Source: Clostridiales bacterium
GTDB lineage: Bacteria; Bacillota; Clostridia; Peptostreptococcales; Anaerovoracaceae
Reading direction: 5' to 3'
Length of the DNA: 37,820 nucleotides
Assembly (NCBI GenBank): GCA_022780965.1
Contig: JALEUQ010000056.1
Location: 1 to 37,820, forward strand
Positions 26,963-36,265 of this stretch are shown here, piece after piece (positions within the stretch are counted from its first letter, which is position 1; each line of letters begins with the position of its first letter). The notes under the pieces are model-generated. The model worked only from the letters and a program-made list of their open reading frames with translations, was not told the DNA's origin and made no database searches. The position numbers and the translations under genes are program-made.

Positions 26963-26982
26963 TTTAATTAAACCTCCACTTA

Positions 26983-27324
26983 TTAAATATCCAGGGTTTC
27001 GCAGTCTCCCCAGACTTTTTCAAGATTATATTTATCACGCATCTCTGTGCTCATGATATTCACAATAACATCGCCGTAATCCATAAGTACCCAGCCTGTT
27101 GATTCGTGACCTTCAACGCCTTTTGGCAGAATTCCGGCAGGCTCCATAACATCCTCAACGTATTCAACCAGCGAACTCAGCTGTCTGCCGCTGCCGCCGG
27201 TCGCAATAACGAAATAGTCTGCGAAAGAAGCTTTCGGTATGATATCCAGTACTGTAACGTCCGCAGCTTTCTTTTCATCAAGCTGTTTCGCGATTTTAAT
27301 CGCCATTTCTTTTGATTCCATCAT
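26983..27324 (-). CDS. rsfS: Ribosomal silencing factor RsfS
   Basis: RsfS (Iojap/YqeL) binds L14 of the large subunit and blocks subunit joining when nutrients are scarce. The 113 residues include [34 protein letters not shown] and the signature [21 protein letters not shown]. Two adjacent ATGs begin the gene; AAGGAG lies nine bases before the first. It follows yqeK by 16 bp and precedes leuS, an order usual in clostridia. Confidence 0.95.
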   Translation of the reverse strand: MMESKEMAIKIAKQLDEKKAADVTVLDIIPKASFADYFVIATGGSGRQLSSLVEYVEDVMEPAGILPKGVEGHESTGWVLMDYGDVIVNIMSTEMRDKYNLEKVWGDCETLDI

Positions 27325-27340
27325 ATACTGTTACTCCTTG

Positions 27341-27913
27341 TTAATCCTCAATACTCCTCATATACTCATATGCTTCCAAAGTGTCCGAGTCTATGAATGC
27401 GCTCTTGGCGCTCAGGTACTTGATAGTACCCTCCAGAGACATTAGGACAGCCTTGTCAATGTCTTCATATGCGGCTTCCCTGATTTCATCCACACCGCCG
27501 TAATTTCTACCAGGTTCAATGGCATCAGCAATAAAAACAATTTTCTCAAGAAGCGACATGCCTGCCCTTCCTGTCGTATGGTAGGACACTGCGTTAAGAA
27601 TATCCGTGTCTGTAATACCGTAACTTTTTTTCATAACTTCGGCCGCAATTTTGCTGTGAGCCAGATTGGAGTTTCCTCTGTATCTGTCAGGGACACCAAG
27701 CTGCCTTATGAACATGTCTAGAGCCTGACCTGTCAGGTTTCTGTACATGTCGTGAAAAAGGGATGCAAGCCGTGCCTTGTCCCGGTCGGCTCCGTAAATG
27801 TCCGCAAGTTCTACAGCCTGTTCAGCCACTGCATAAGTATGTTTCAGGCGAGACTCTTTAAGATTTTCCTTAAGGAAGCATTCAATTCTGTCAATCAACT
27901 TCTGGTCTAGCAT
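27341..27913 (-). CDS. yqeK: YqeK family HD-domain diadenosine tetraphosphate hydrolase
   Basis: The 190-residue HD protein shows H25 in LKHTYAVAEQA, the HD pair in SLFHDMYRN (H54, D55), and LAHSKIAAEVM and SYHTTGRAGMS with further metal ligands. YqeK of Firmicutes is a symmetrical Ap4A hydrolase producing ADP. The family forms the operon nadD-yqeK-rsfS; here the spacing is three bases after nadD. Its position close to three aminoacyl-tRNA synthetases, which make Ap4A as a side product, fits this role. Confidence 0.92.
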   Translation of the reverse strand: MLDQKLIDRIECFLKENLKESRLKHTYAVAEQAVELADIYGADRDKARLASLFHDMYRNLTGQALDMFIRQLGVPDRYRGNSNLAHSKIAAEVMKKSYGITDTDILNAVSYHTTGRAGMSLLEKIVFIADAIEPGRNYGGVDEIREAAYEDIDKAVLMSLEGTIKYLSAKSAFIDSDTLEAYEYMRSIED

Positions 27914-27916
27914 ATG

Positions 27917-28519
27917 TTATCTGTACAATCCTTTGTTAATTATGTACTCTTCAACTGCGATGGGAACAAGACCTCTTATGGACTTGCCTTCCGACAGCCT
28001 TGCCCTAATTTCAGTTGAGGACACATCAATTTGAATATTGTCAATATTGATAATCTCTGTACCGTGCATTCTTCTGATACGTTCCATGCACTCTTTTAAT
28101 TCATCTTCTCTGTATCCCGGACGTGTTCCCACGATGAATGAGTAGCAGCTTAGAAGCTCTGAGGCTTCTTTCCACTGTTCAACCATTAGGAAAGCATCCG
28201 TGCCCGTAATGAAGTACAGCCTGCTTCCGGGATTCAGCCTTGTCATTTCGCGCATTGTGAGATAGCTGTACGAAATGCAGTCATTGCATATTTCATAATC
28301 AGACACATTGATGCCCGGCTTGTCCTCTGCCGCAAGCTGTACCATTTTCAGTCGGTCTTCAGCAGGTGTTACCTGTTTATCAAGTTTGAAGGGCTGAAGT
28401 TTGGCAGGAACAAGTATTACACTGTCAAGACTGCATTGTGTCAGTGCGTCCTGAGCCAGACTTATGTGCGCTTCGTGAATGGGATCAAAGGATCCGCCGA
28501 ATATTCCGATTTTTTTCAT
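27917..28519 (-). CDS. nadD: Nicotinate-nucleotide adenylyltransferase
   Basis: NadD adenylylates nicotinic acid mononucleotide in NAD synthesis. The nucleotide-binding start is IFGGSFDPIHEAHIS (residues 6-20), where an alanine replaces the usual glycine of the GxxH...GH motif. VSSTEIRARLSEG near the C-terminus is the second signature (ISSTxIR). At 200 residues the length is normal. It is followed after three bases by yqeK and follows aspS by 24 bp. Confidence 0.95.
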   Translation of the reverse strand: MKKIGIFGGSFDPIHEAHISLAQDALTQCSLDSVILVPAKLQPFKLDKQVTPAEDRLKMVQLAAEDKPGINVSDYEICNDCISYSYLTMREMTRLNPGSRLYFITGTDAFLMVEQWKEASELLSCYSFIVGTRPGYREDELKECMERIRRMHGTEIINIDNIQIDVSSTEIRARLSEGKSIRGLVPIAVEEYIINKGLYR

Positions 28520-28543
28520 GTTCCTGCCTTGTTAATATTGTTT

Positions 28544-30319
28544 CTACTGTTCCTTGTCATCAATCATTCTAAGACCCAGTTCTTCAAGCTGAGCATTATC
28601 AACAATTCCAGGTGCTTCACTAACCATGCACTGTGCATTCTGATTCTTAGGGAACGCTATTACTTCACGAATTGACTTCTCGCCTGTGAGCAGCATTATC
28701 AGTCTGTCAAGACCATAAGCCAGTCCTCCGTGAGGAGGTGCACCGTATTTGAATGCTTCTACCAGGAATCCGAACTTCTCTTCTATTTCTTCGTCAGACA
28801 TCTGAAGTGCTCTGAACATGTCTTCCTGCATTTCTCTGTCATGAATTCTGATGCTGCCGCCGCCAAGTTCTACACCGTTGAGAACGATATCATAAGCATT
28901 GGCTTTGCATGCATGAGGATCTGTCTTGAGAAGCTCAGCATCTTCGTCCTTAGGTGATGTGAACGGATGATGCATTGCTGACCATCTGTCTTCTTTCTCG
29001 TCATACTCGAAGAGCGGGAAGTCAACAACCCAAAGAAGGTTGAACTTGTTATCGTCAAGCAGTCCCATTTCTCCTGCAATATGTCTGCGCAGGAATCCCA
29101 GACTGTCATATACAACTTTGTTCTTGTCAGAAATGATTAAAATCAGGTCATCATTCTGTGCACCTACTGCATCTGCGATTTCTCCAAGCTGTTCAGGTGT
29201 GAAGAATTTATTTACTGAAGAAGTAATCTCACTTTCAGTTTTCTTAATCCATACCATGCCTTTGGCACCGTAGCTCTTCACATCATTGGTAAGCTTGTCA
29301 ATCTTCTTTCTGGTATATACAGGGGCTCCTCCGGTAATGCAGATGGCGCGTACGCTTCCTCCGGCATCAATGGCATCGGTGAATACCTTGAAATCACATT
29401 CCCTAACAATATCGGTAATGTCCTGTAGCTCGAATCCGAATCTTGTATCAGGCTTATCACTGCCGTACCTGTTCATTGCTTCTTCCCAGGTCATTCTTGG
29501 GAAAGGAGTTTCGATGTCTATTCCCTTAAGCTCCTTGAAAACTCTCTTAAGGAAGCCTTCCTGCACCTCGATTACATCATCGATGTTTACGAACGACATT
29601 TCCAGGTCTATCTGAGTGAATTCAGGCTGTCTGTCAGCTCTAAGGTCCTCGTCTCTGAAGCACTTGGCAATCTGGAAGTATCTATCAGTTCCGCCTACCA
29701 TAAGAAGCTGCTTGAAAGTCTGCGGTGACTGAGGCAGAGCATAAAAATGACCCTGGTTAACTCTGCTTGGAACAAGATAGTCTCTTGCGCCTTCAGGAGT
29801 TGACTTTATCAGCATTGGAGTCTCAACTTCAGTGAAACCGTTCTCAGCGTAATATGTTCTTGCCAGATTTGTCAGTTTCGCTCTGAATGCAAGGTTGTCC
29901 TGCATCTTCTTTTTTCTCAGGTCAAGGTATCTGTACTTAAGTCTGAGATTGTCGTCTACATTATCATCGTCTTTGATATAGATAGGCGGTGTGTCTGCCT
30001 TGGAATATATTACAAGATCATCAGCGAACACCTCTATATCACCTGTTGGCAGATCAGGATTCTTGGATTCTCTTTCCTTGACAGTACCGGTAATTCCAAC
30101 TACGTATTCACTTCTCAGTGTGTCAGCCTTGTCGAATAATTCCTGAGGAATTTTATCGTCAAACACTACCTGTGTAATGCCTGTCTTGTCTCTTACATCA
30201 CAGAAAATGAGTCCGCCCAGATTTCTTCTTTTCTGAATCCATCCATTAAGCACAACCTGCTCATCAATATTTGCTTTTGTCAATTCACCACACATGTGGG
30301 TTCTCTTCAATACTTTCAT
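28544..30319 (-). CDS. aspS: Aspartyl-tRNA synthetase
   Basis: A bacterial-type class II aspartyl-tRNA synthetase of 591 residues. It has an OB-fold anticodon-binding domain (VVLNGWIQKRRNLGGLIFCDVRDKTG), motif 2 region with FRDEDLRADRQPEFTQIDLEMSF, the bacterial GAD insertion in the middle, and motif 3 at GGLAYGLDRLIMLLTG. GAGGGG stands seven bases before the ATG. Whether it also charges tRNA-Asn depends on whether the genome has a gatCAB system, which the window does not show. No T-box leader is present. Confidence 0.97.
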   Translation of the reverse strand: MKVLKRTHMCGELTKANIDEQVVLNGWIQKRRNLGGLIFCDVRDKTGITQVVFDDKIPQELFDKADTLRSEYVVGITGTVKERESKNPDLPTGDIEVFADDLVIYSKADTPPIYIKDDDNVDDNLRLKYRYLDLRKKKMQDNLAFRAKLTNLARTYYAENGFTEVETPMLIKSTPEGARDYLVPSRVNQGHFYALPQSPQTFKQLLMVGGTDRYFQIAKCFRDEDLRADRQPEFTQIDLEMSFVNIDDVIEVQEGFLKRVFKELKGIDIETPFPRMTWEEAMNRYGSDKPDTRFGFELQDITDIVRECDFKVFTDAIDAGGSVRAICITGGAPVYTRKKIDKLTNDVKSYGAKGMVWIKKTESEITSSVNKFFTPEQLGEIADAVGAQNDDLILIISDKNKVVYDSLGFLRRHIAGEMGLLDDNKFNLLWVVDFPLFEYDEKEDRWSAMHHPFTSPKDEDAELLKTDPHACKANAYDIVLNGVELGGGSIRIHDREMQEDMFRALQMSDEEIEEKFGFLVEAFKYGAPPHGGLAYGLDRLIMLLTGEKSIREVIAFPKNQNAQCMVSEAPGIVDNAQLEELGLRMIDDKEQ

Positions 30320-30336
30320 AATAGTGCCCCTCTCAT

Positions 30337-31590
30337 CTATTTCTTTATTTCTTCAATAATCTTTTCCATCGGTACTTCTGTCTGGCTGCCGGTTTCCATA
30401 TCTTTAATGGCGAAGCTGTTTCGTTCAATCTCATCTGCTCCGATTACAATCGTTTTGGCAGCATTGATTCTGTTGGCATATTTAAACTGGTTCTTGATGT
30501 TTCTGCCCATTACGTCCATCTGAACCTTGATACCTTCTGTTCTCATTTCCCGCATGAGTCTGAGCCCTGCAGCCTTTGCTTCATCACCCATTACTGCGAT
30601 GAACACATCAGCGCCAGCAGGTTCAGGAATCTGTGCTCCGCATGCCTCCATAGTCAGCAGCAGTCTCTCCTTGCCCAGTCCGAAACCAACTCCCGGTGTC
30701 TCAGGTCCGCCGATTTCTTCAACCAGATGGTCGTATCTGCCGCCGCCGCATACAGTTCCCTGTGCTCCGATAGTTGTGGTGACAAATTCAAAGGCTGTTT
30801 TGGTGTAGTAATCAAGGCCTCTTACGATTCCGGGATCCACTGTATACTCAACACCGAGCGCATCAAGATTAGTTCTGAGTTCATCAAATGCTCCCTGACA
30901 GTCTTCGCAAAGATAGTCAATCATCATCGGTGCTCCCTTGACCAGTTCCTGACATACAGGTGATTTGCAGTCGAGAATTCTCATTGGATTTCTGTCGTAT
31001 CTGTCTTTGCATGTTTCGCAAAGTTCATCATATCTAGGCTCAAGAAACTTGCGAAGCGCTTCTCTGTGCTTTTTCCTGCACTCAGGACATCCTACACTGT
31101 TGATGCGAAGTTCAATGTCGGTAATTCCCATTTTTCTGAGAAAATCCTGCGCAAGACAAATAATCTCAGCATCTGCCATCATGTCAGACGAACCGAAAGT
31201 TTCAATACCGAACTGGTGAAACTGTCTGAGTCTGCCTGCCTGAGGCTTCTCATATCTGAAGCACGGCGTATTGTAATAGAACTTGTTTGGCTGAGGACCG
31301 GCGAAAAGTTTATGCTCAACAAAAGCTCTCACAACAGGTGAGGTGCCTTCAGGTTTAAGAGTGATATCTCTCTTGCCGAAGTCCTGGAATGAGTACATTT
31401 CCTTCTGTACGATGTCAGTTGAATCTCCTACGCCTCTCTGGAAAAGTTCAGTGTGTTCGAATATTGGTGTTCTGATTTCGCTGTAACCGTACAGTTCGCA
31501 TATTTTAGCGAACTCCTCCTCAATGTATTTCCACTTGTATGCCTCTTCAGGCATCATGTCTTTCGTTCCTTTTGGTGCTTTAGTAAGCAT
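30337..31590 (-). CDS. hisS: Histidyl-tRNA synthetase
   Basis: Class II histidyl-tRNA synthetase, 417 residues. It begins with KAPKGTKDMMPEEAYKW, has motif 2 around PEGTSPVVRAFVEHKL and FRYEKPQAGRLRQFHQFGIE, the histidine A motif RGLDYYTKTAFEFV and motif 3 GFGLGKERLLL. A cysteine-rich insert (VGCPECRKKHR, CETCKD, CEDCQ) may bind zinc. The C-terminal anticodon domain is complete. Its start codon overlaps the hemZ stop by one base (TAATG). Confidence 0.97.
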   Translation of the reverse strand: MLTKAPKGTKDMMPEEAYKWKYIEEEFAKICELYGYSEIRTPIFEHTELFQRGVGDSTDIVQKEMYSFQDFGKRDITLKPEGTSPVVRAFVEHKLFAGPQPNKFYYNTPCFRYEKPQAGRLRQFHQFGIETFGSSDMMADAEIICLAQDFLRKMGITDIELRINSVGCPECRKKHREALRKFLEPRYDELCETCKDRYDRNPMRILDCKSPVCQELVKGAPMMIDYLCEDCQGAFDELRTNLDALGVEYTVDPGIVRGLDYYTKTAFEFVTTTIGAQGTVCGGGRYDHLVEEIGGPETPGVGFGLGKERLLLTMEACGAQIPEPAGADVFIAVMGDEAKAAGLRLMREMRTEGIKVQMDVMGRNIKNQFKYANRINAAKTIVIGADEIERNSFAIKDMETGSQTEVPMEKIIEEIKK

Positions 31591-32963
31591 TATTTACCTC
31601 CGTTGCTGCGGACTCCGAAGAAGCCCTTTTTCTTTCTATCTATCATTTCATCGATTCTTTCGATGTATATCTCGTAGTTTGACACATTGGCAACGCGCTC
31701 CAGTCTGTTTGACTCAGGAAAATATATCTTGCTGATACCCCCTGCTCCAAGAGCAAGTATTGACTGTGCCTCTTCCATTATTCTAACATTGTATCTTGAT
31801 ATTTCGCCGGCTCTGCAGTAACCGATGTTCTCTGTATTGCCTGATGTGTGCTTCTGTCTGTAAAGGTAGTACGGTATATATCCTTCCGACTTGAGTTTTT
31901 CTCCGGCATAAGCAAGCATCTCTCCACAGATTTTTTCTTGCCTGTAGTTGAAAGTTTCGTCAACTTCCTTGAGTTTAGATGCACGTTTTACTGCAAGTGT
32001 ATGGAGCGTAATGTTGCCGGCACCCAGTTGTACAATCTCATCGAGGCTTTTTTTGAAGTCATCAGTACTCTCATCAGGGAGTCCTGCAATCAAATCAGCA
32101 TTGACAGTGCAGATGTCGCCTCTCTTACTCATTTCGAAAGCATCTCTTACCTGCTGTACAGTGTGGTTTCTGCCGATGATTCTGAGCGTGGACTCTTTCA
32201 TGGTCTGCGGATTAATACTGATTCTTCCAACACCGTGCTTGTCAAGAACGCTTAATTTATCCTCGGTAATTGTGTCCGGTCGACCGCATTCTACTGTGAA
32301 TTCCCTAACACTTCCAAGATCAAAGGCTTCCTCAACCTCAGTCAGCAGGCTGTCAAGCTGAAGGCTGCTTAAAGTTGTCGGGGTTCCGCCTCCAATATAA
32401 ACGGACTCAATATTGAATCCCTCTGCCTCAGCAGCTGCACCTGCAAATCTTATCTCACGATAAAGCGCTTCAAGATACCTTGCAATTTCAGTTTCTTTGA
32501 CCTGGTTTGATGTAAAAGAACAGTAAAGGCACCTTGTTGGACAGAACGGTATTCCTATGTAAATGCTTAGACTGTTATCTTCAGGTCTGCCCATTTCATC
32601 CGTCTGGTATTTGAGAATATCTGTGAGCAGCATGGATTTCTCAGGATGAATCAGATATTCCCTTTCCATTTCCTCGCGAACCATGTCGTAACTGCCCAGA
32701 CGTCCGTAATATTCACCTGCAAGTTTAACGGGTCTTATGCCGGTAAGTATTCCCCACTTTGGTCTTTTGCCGGTAACAGCTGACAGAGCATCAAAAATTT
32801 CTCTTTTAAGTTTGTTTTTGTCCCCGTCGAAACTAAAGGAAAAATCTGCATCATCTGCAGAATCAGTGATTTCATATTCAGATGGCTGCAGGAAAACTTT
32901 GATTAGTTCTTCGTACTGATTTATGTTATCTAAACCTTCCAGAAATATTTTAACCGAATACAA
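31590..32963 (-). CDS. hemZ: HemZ-like coproporphyrinogen dehydrogenase (radical SAM)
   Basis: The 457-residue protein is a radical SAM enzyme with the cluster cysteines in FCPTRCLYCSF (C141, C145, C148) and YIGGGTPTTL after it, as in the HemN/HemW/HemZ family. An N-terminal domain of about 130 residues (GKRPKWGILTGIRPVKLAGEYY) is typical of HemZ. HemZ has been linked to coproporphyrinogen oxidation, but in anaerobes without other heme genes the role may differ; this window shows no other tetrapyrrole gene. It overlaps the MBL gene by 14 bp and hisS by one. Confidence 0.88.
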   Translation of the reverse strand: MYSVKIFLEGLDNINQYEELIKVFLQPSEYEITDSADDADFSFSFDGDKNKLKREIFDALSAVTGKRPKWGILTGIRPVKLAGEYYGRLGSYDMVREEMEREYLIHPEKSMLLTDILKYQTDEMGRPEDNSLSIYIGIPFCPTRCLYCSFTSNQVKETEIARYLEALYREIRFAGAAAEAEGFNIESVYIGGGTPTTLSSLQLDSLLTEVEEAFDLGSVREFTVECGRPDTITEDKLSVLDKHGVGRISINPQTMKESTLRIIGRNHTVQQVRDAFEMSKRGDICTVNADLIAGLPDESTDDFKKSLDEIVQLGAGNITLHTLAVKRASKLKEVDETFNYRQEKICGEMLAYAGEKLKSEGYIPYYLYRQKHTSGNTENIGYCRAGEISRYNVRIMEEAQSILALGAGGISKIYFPESNRLERVANVSNYEIYIERIDEMIDRKKKGFFGVRSNGGK

Positions 32964-33564
32964 ATGGATTATTCTCCTTTTCGAAACCTATTGTTGTCGG
33001 ACCCATGTGTCCGGGGAATACCTGAGTTTCATCAGGAAGTACATAGAGCTTGGTTTTGATAGCTCTGTCGATTTCAGGGTATGAACCGCCAGGGAAATCT
33101 GTCCGTCCTATTGACTGTCTGAACAGAGTGTCACCGCTGAAAAGAACGTTTGCCTCAGGAATGAAAATGCACATTCCGCCAGGTGTGTGACCGGGAGTAA
33201 ACAGGAATCTCAGAGTAATGTTATCCAGTTTAATTTCCTGTCCATCCTGCGCAAGAATGTCAGGAACTGTATTGACAACATTGCCGAATTCCGTAGGGCC
33301 TGTAACACTTGGCGCTTCTTTCTCATACACGATAACCTGAGCATCAGGATATTCAGCCTTGTACTGATCAAGGCCGGCTCTGTGATCTGAATGTCCATGT
33401 GTTAAAATAATATATTTTATGTCAACTTCATCTGTCTTCGCCTTTTCAACAAGAGCAGGTACAAAACCGCCCGGGTCAACAATGAAACCCAGCTTCATCA
33501 CATCTGTCTCAACCAGATATGAGTTTGTCTGATATGGTGAACATGCAAAACTTGTAATATTCAT
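32950..33564 (-). CDS. MBL-fold hydrolase, glyoxalase II-like (YqgX type)
   Basis: A metallo-beta-lactamase-fold enzyme of about 204 residues. The metal ligands are in THGHSDHRAG, FTPGHTPGG, LFSGDTLFR and VFPGHMGPTT, giving a dinuclear site like hydroxyacylglutathione hydrolases. The PGGSYPEIDRAIKTKLYVLP stretch is typical of the YqgX subfamily. It may hydrolyse thioesters formed from methylglyoxal and low-molecular-weight thiols; the substrate is not certain. Two ATGs are possible; I use 33562-33564 because AAGGAG lies seven bases upstream, while the first at 33568-33570 is only one base away. Confidence 0.9.
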   Translation of the reverse strand: MNITSFACSPYQTNSYLVETDVMKLGFIVDPGGFVPALVEKAKTDEVDIKYIILTHGHSDHRAGLDQYKAEYPDAQVIVYEKEAPSVTGPTEFGNVVNTVPDILAQDGQEIKLDNITLRFLFTPGHTPGGMCIFIPEANVLFSGDTLFRQSIGRTDFPGGSYPEIDRAIKTKLYVLPDETQVFPGHMGPTTIGFEKENNPFVFG

Positions 33565-33576
33565 AGTCATTCTCCT

Positions 33577-34026
33577 TTAAAATAGTTTGCGGCTGTCTAA
33601 AAGTATTGTAACCGGACCGTCATTGTGTATTTCGACAGACATGTGAGTCTGGAAAACACCTTCTTCCACGTGGAGCCCGTTTTCTCTCATCATTGAACAG
33701 CATCGAGAGTAAAGCTGATTTGCCTGCTCCGGCAGTTCTGCGGCTGAGAAACCGGGTCTTCTGCCTTTCCTGGCATCAGCTAACAAAGTAAACTGTGATA
33801 CTGCCAGAATACTTCCTCCAATGTCTTTGACCGACAGATTCATTTTGTCTTCGTCATCTTCAAAAATTCTGATATTGCATATCTTGTCAGCAATATACTT
33901 TGCGTCAGATTCAGTATCCCCTTTTTCAACACCTATAAGGACCATGAGTCCTGCTTCTGTTCTGCCTGTAAGTACACCGTCTGACAAAACACTGCTTGAT
34001 GATACTCTCTGTACTACTGCTCTCAT
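33577..34026 (-). CDS. dtd: D-aminoacyl-tRNA deacylase
   Basis: Dtd removes D-amino acids from tRNA, and also glycine from tRNA-Ala. The 149 residues begin with MRAVVQRVSSSSV and include the catalytic SQFTLLAD motif and the cross-dimer NDGPVTILLDS Gly-cis-Pro loop. The end of the chain is complete. It overlaps the stringent-response gene by four bases (ATGA), an association frequent in Firmicutes. Confidence 0.97.
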   Translation of the reverse strand: MRAVVQRVSSSSVLSDGVLTGRTEAGLMVLIGVEKGDTESDAKYIADKICNIRIFEDDEDKMNLSVKDIGGSILAVSQFTLLADARKGRRPGFSAAELPEQANQLYSRCCSMMRENGLHVEEGVFQTHMSVEIHNDGPVTILLDSRKLF

Positions 34027-36242
34027 GATTTAGCTCTATATGCCTCCAGAATTCCGGGAACACCTTTAAGTGACCTGCAGATTTTTTCTACCTGGGATTT
34101 ATCTTTAATTCCGAGAGTAAGAGTGATTCTTACCGTTTCATCTCTTTCTGCTCTCGCGTTGAGACCGTCAATATGAACTTCCATGTCATCGCATATTTTG
34201 CTGATGCTGGAAATCATGCTCTTCTGGTCTTTGGCTATAACACATAGTTCAGTGCTGTATGTTGATGACTCATCATCTTCAACATTCCATTTAACAGGAA
34301 TGAATCTGTCTTTTTCTTCGTCACTGAGGGATTTAAGATTGTCGCAGTCGCATCTGTGTACCGTAATGCCTCTTCCCTTGGTGATATATCCGATGATTTC
34401 GTCACCTGGAACCGGACTGCAGCAATGTGCAATTCTAATCATCAGATTATCAAGACCTTCAACAATTACACCTGACTTTTCTTCCCGTTTCTTGTTCTGG
34501 TTCTGAAGGCGCTTCTCAGTTCTTTCGCTCATTTCACGAAGGTTCTCAAGGAGCGTCTTCTCTTTTTCAGCTTCCTGAGCTTCCTGCTGTGCCTTCAGAT
34601 AACCGCTGAGAAGATTGAATACTCGAGTGAGCACATTGCCGCCGTTGCTGAGTGCAGCATACATTTCATCGGTATTCTTGAATCCCATCTCCTTGTATGC
34701 CTTGTTAATGAAAGCATTTTTGAGAAGTTCTCTAGGATCCATGCCCTTCTTTCTCACGTATTTGTCTATGTTATCCTTGCCTCGGTCAACATTGTCGTTT
34801 TTATTTTCTTTTTTGAGCCACTGCCTGATTTTGTTTCTAGCGCCGCTGGATTTGGCTATTTTAAGCCAGTCGATGCTTGGTCCTACTGAATTAGGGTTGG
34901 TAACGATTTCGATTATGTCTCCGTTTTCGAGGACATGGTCAATGGTTACCATCTTGCCGTTTACTTTGGCACCTACACATTTGCAGCCTATATCAGTATG
35001 AATCTTGAATGCGAAATCAAGTGGTGTGGCACCTGCAGGCAGCTCGATTACATCGCCCTGCGGCGTAAATACGAATACCTGCTGGGAGAACAGATCCATC
35101 TTAAGTGACTCAACAAATTCAGTTGAATCATTTACTTCTTTCTGAAGTTCCAGCGCCTGTCTGAGCCATGACAGCTTCATGTCGTCGCTGTTCATCATGT
35201 CTCCTGTACTTCCTTCTTTGTATTTCCAGTGTGCTGCAATACCGTATTCAGCAATCCGATGCATCTCGTAAGTTCTAATCTGAATCTCAAAAGGTTTGCC
35301 CGTATTTCCCACTACGGTAGTGTGCAGTGACTGATACATGTTTGGCTTAGGCATTGCTATGTAGTCTTTGAAGCGTCCCGGAATCGGTGTCCACATTGTA
35401 TGTACGAATCCAAGTACCGCATAGCAGTCTCTTACAGAATCCACCAGAATACGTACAGCATTCAGGTCAAATATCTCGTCCAGATTCTTATGCTGAAGCA
35501 CCATCTTCTTGTGAATGCTGTAGAAATGTTTGGATCTGCCGTAGATTTCGAAATCAATACCGATACCTTCGAGGCATTCAGTTATCTGTTCAATAACTTT
35601 CTCAATGGCAGCCTCACGTTCAGCTTTTTTGTCGCTTATCTGCTCTGCCAGATCGAAATAGGCTTCAGGTTCCAGATATTTGAATGCGATGTCCTCCATT
35701 TCCATTTTCATCTTGTACATACCGAGTCTGGCAGCCAAAGGTGTGTATATGTCGATGGTTTCCTTGCATTTCTCTATGATTTTCTCGTGGGTCATGTAGT
35801 TGATGGTTCGCAGATTGTGAAGTCTGTCCGAGAGCTTAATAATCGGCACTCTGATGTCTTTGGACATGGCCAGAAACATCTTGCGAAGGTTCTCTGCCTG
35901 TTTCTCCTCTTTGCTCTCGAATTTAAGATTCTTCAGTTTTGTTACGCCGTCTACCATCAGTGCTACATTCTCACCGAAATCAGCAGCAAGTTTCTCGTTG
36001 GTATAGTCAGTGTCTTCCACAACGTCATGGAGCAGACCTGCAGCGATTGTATCCTCATCCATTCCCAGTTCAGCCAGAATTTCGGCAACAGCCATAGGGT
36101 GTATGAGATATGGCTCTCCGGATTTCCTGATTTGCCCGCGATGCATGTCTGCAGCAACATCATAAGCACGCGCAATTGAATCCATATTGTATTTAGGGTT
36201 CATATCTTCAATTGTCTTTAAAAATTCGTCTCTCTTTTTCAT
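34023..36242 (-). CDS. rel: Bifunctional (p)ppGpp synthetase/hydrolase Rel
   Basis: A long RSH protein of 739 residues. The hydrolase domain shows H34, H48 and HDVVEDT (72-78). The synthetase domain has YGRSKHFYSIHKK and the RFKD motif at 290-293, the form seen in bifunctional Rel proteins rather than E. coli RelA. The TGS domain begins with VFVFTPQGDVIELPAGATPLDFAF, then come the helical and zinc-finger regions (IRIAHCCSPVPGDEIIGYITKGRGITVHRCDC) and a C-terminal ACT domain. Both activities look intact. The gene follows secDF by 23 bp and leads directly into dtd. Confidence 0.97.
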   Translation of the reverse strand: MKKRDEFLKTIEDMNPKYNMDSIARAYDVAADMHRGQIRKSGEPYLIHPMAVAEILAELGMDEDTIAAGLLHDVVEDTDYTNEKLAADFGENVALMVDGVTKLKNLKFESKEEKQAENLRKMFLAMSKDIRVPIIKLSDRLHNLRTINYMTHEKIIEKCKETIDIYTPLAARLGMYKMKMEMEDIAFKYLEPEAYFDLAEQISDKKAEREAAIEKVIEQITECLEGIGIDFEIYGRSKHFYSIHKKMVLQHKNLDEIFDLNAVRILVDSVRDCYAVLGFVHTMWTPIPGRFKDYIAMPKPNMYQSLHTTVVGNTGKPFEIQIRTYEMHRIAEYGIAAHWKYKEGSTGDMMNSDDMKLSWLRQALELQKEVNDSTEFVESLKMDLFSQQVFVFTPQGDVIELPAGATPLDFAFKIHTDIGCKCVGAKVNGKMVTIDHVLENGDIIEIVTNPNSVGPSIDWLKIAKSSGARNKIRQWLKKENKNDNVDRGKDNIDKYVRKKGMDPRELLKNAFINKAYKEMGFKNTDEMYAALSNGGNVLTRVFNLLSGYLKAQQEAQEAEKEKTLLENLREMSERTEKRLQNQNKKREEKSGVIVEGLDNLMIRIAHCCSPVPGDEIIGYITKGRGITVHRCDCDNLKSLSDEEKDRFIPVKWNVEDDESSTYSTELCVIAKDQKSMISSISKICDDMEVHIDGLNARAERDETVRITLTLGIKDKSQVEKICRSLKGVPGILEAYRAKS

Positions 36243-36265
36243 GCTTTAATGTTACCTGTCTTTAA

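Noticed and set aside
24467..31590. T-box riboswitches before leuS, aspS or hisS
   Set aside because: The gaps before these genes are 20 bp or less, or overlap the previous gene, leaving no room for a leader.
35400..36179. 259-codon open frame on the plus strand opposite the rel gene
   Set aside because: It lies wholly within the conserved hydrolase/synthetase region of rel, has no family motif and no ribosome site of note, and its composition is that of an antisense shadow.
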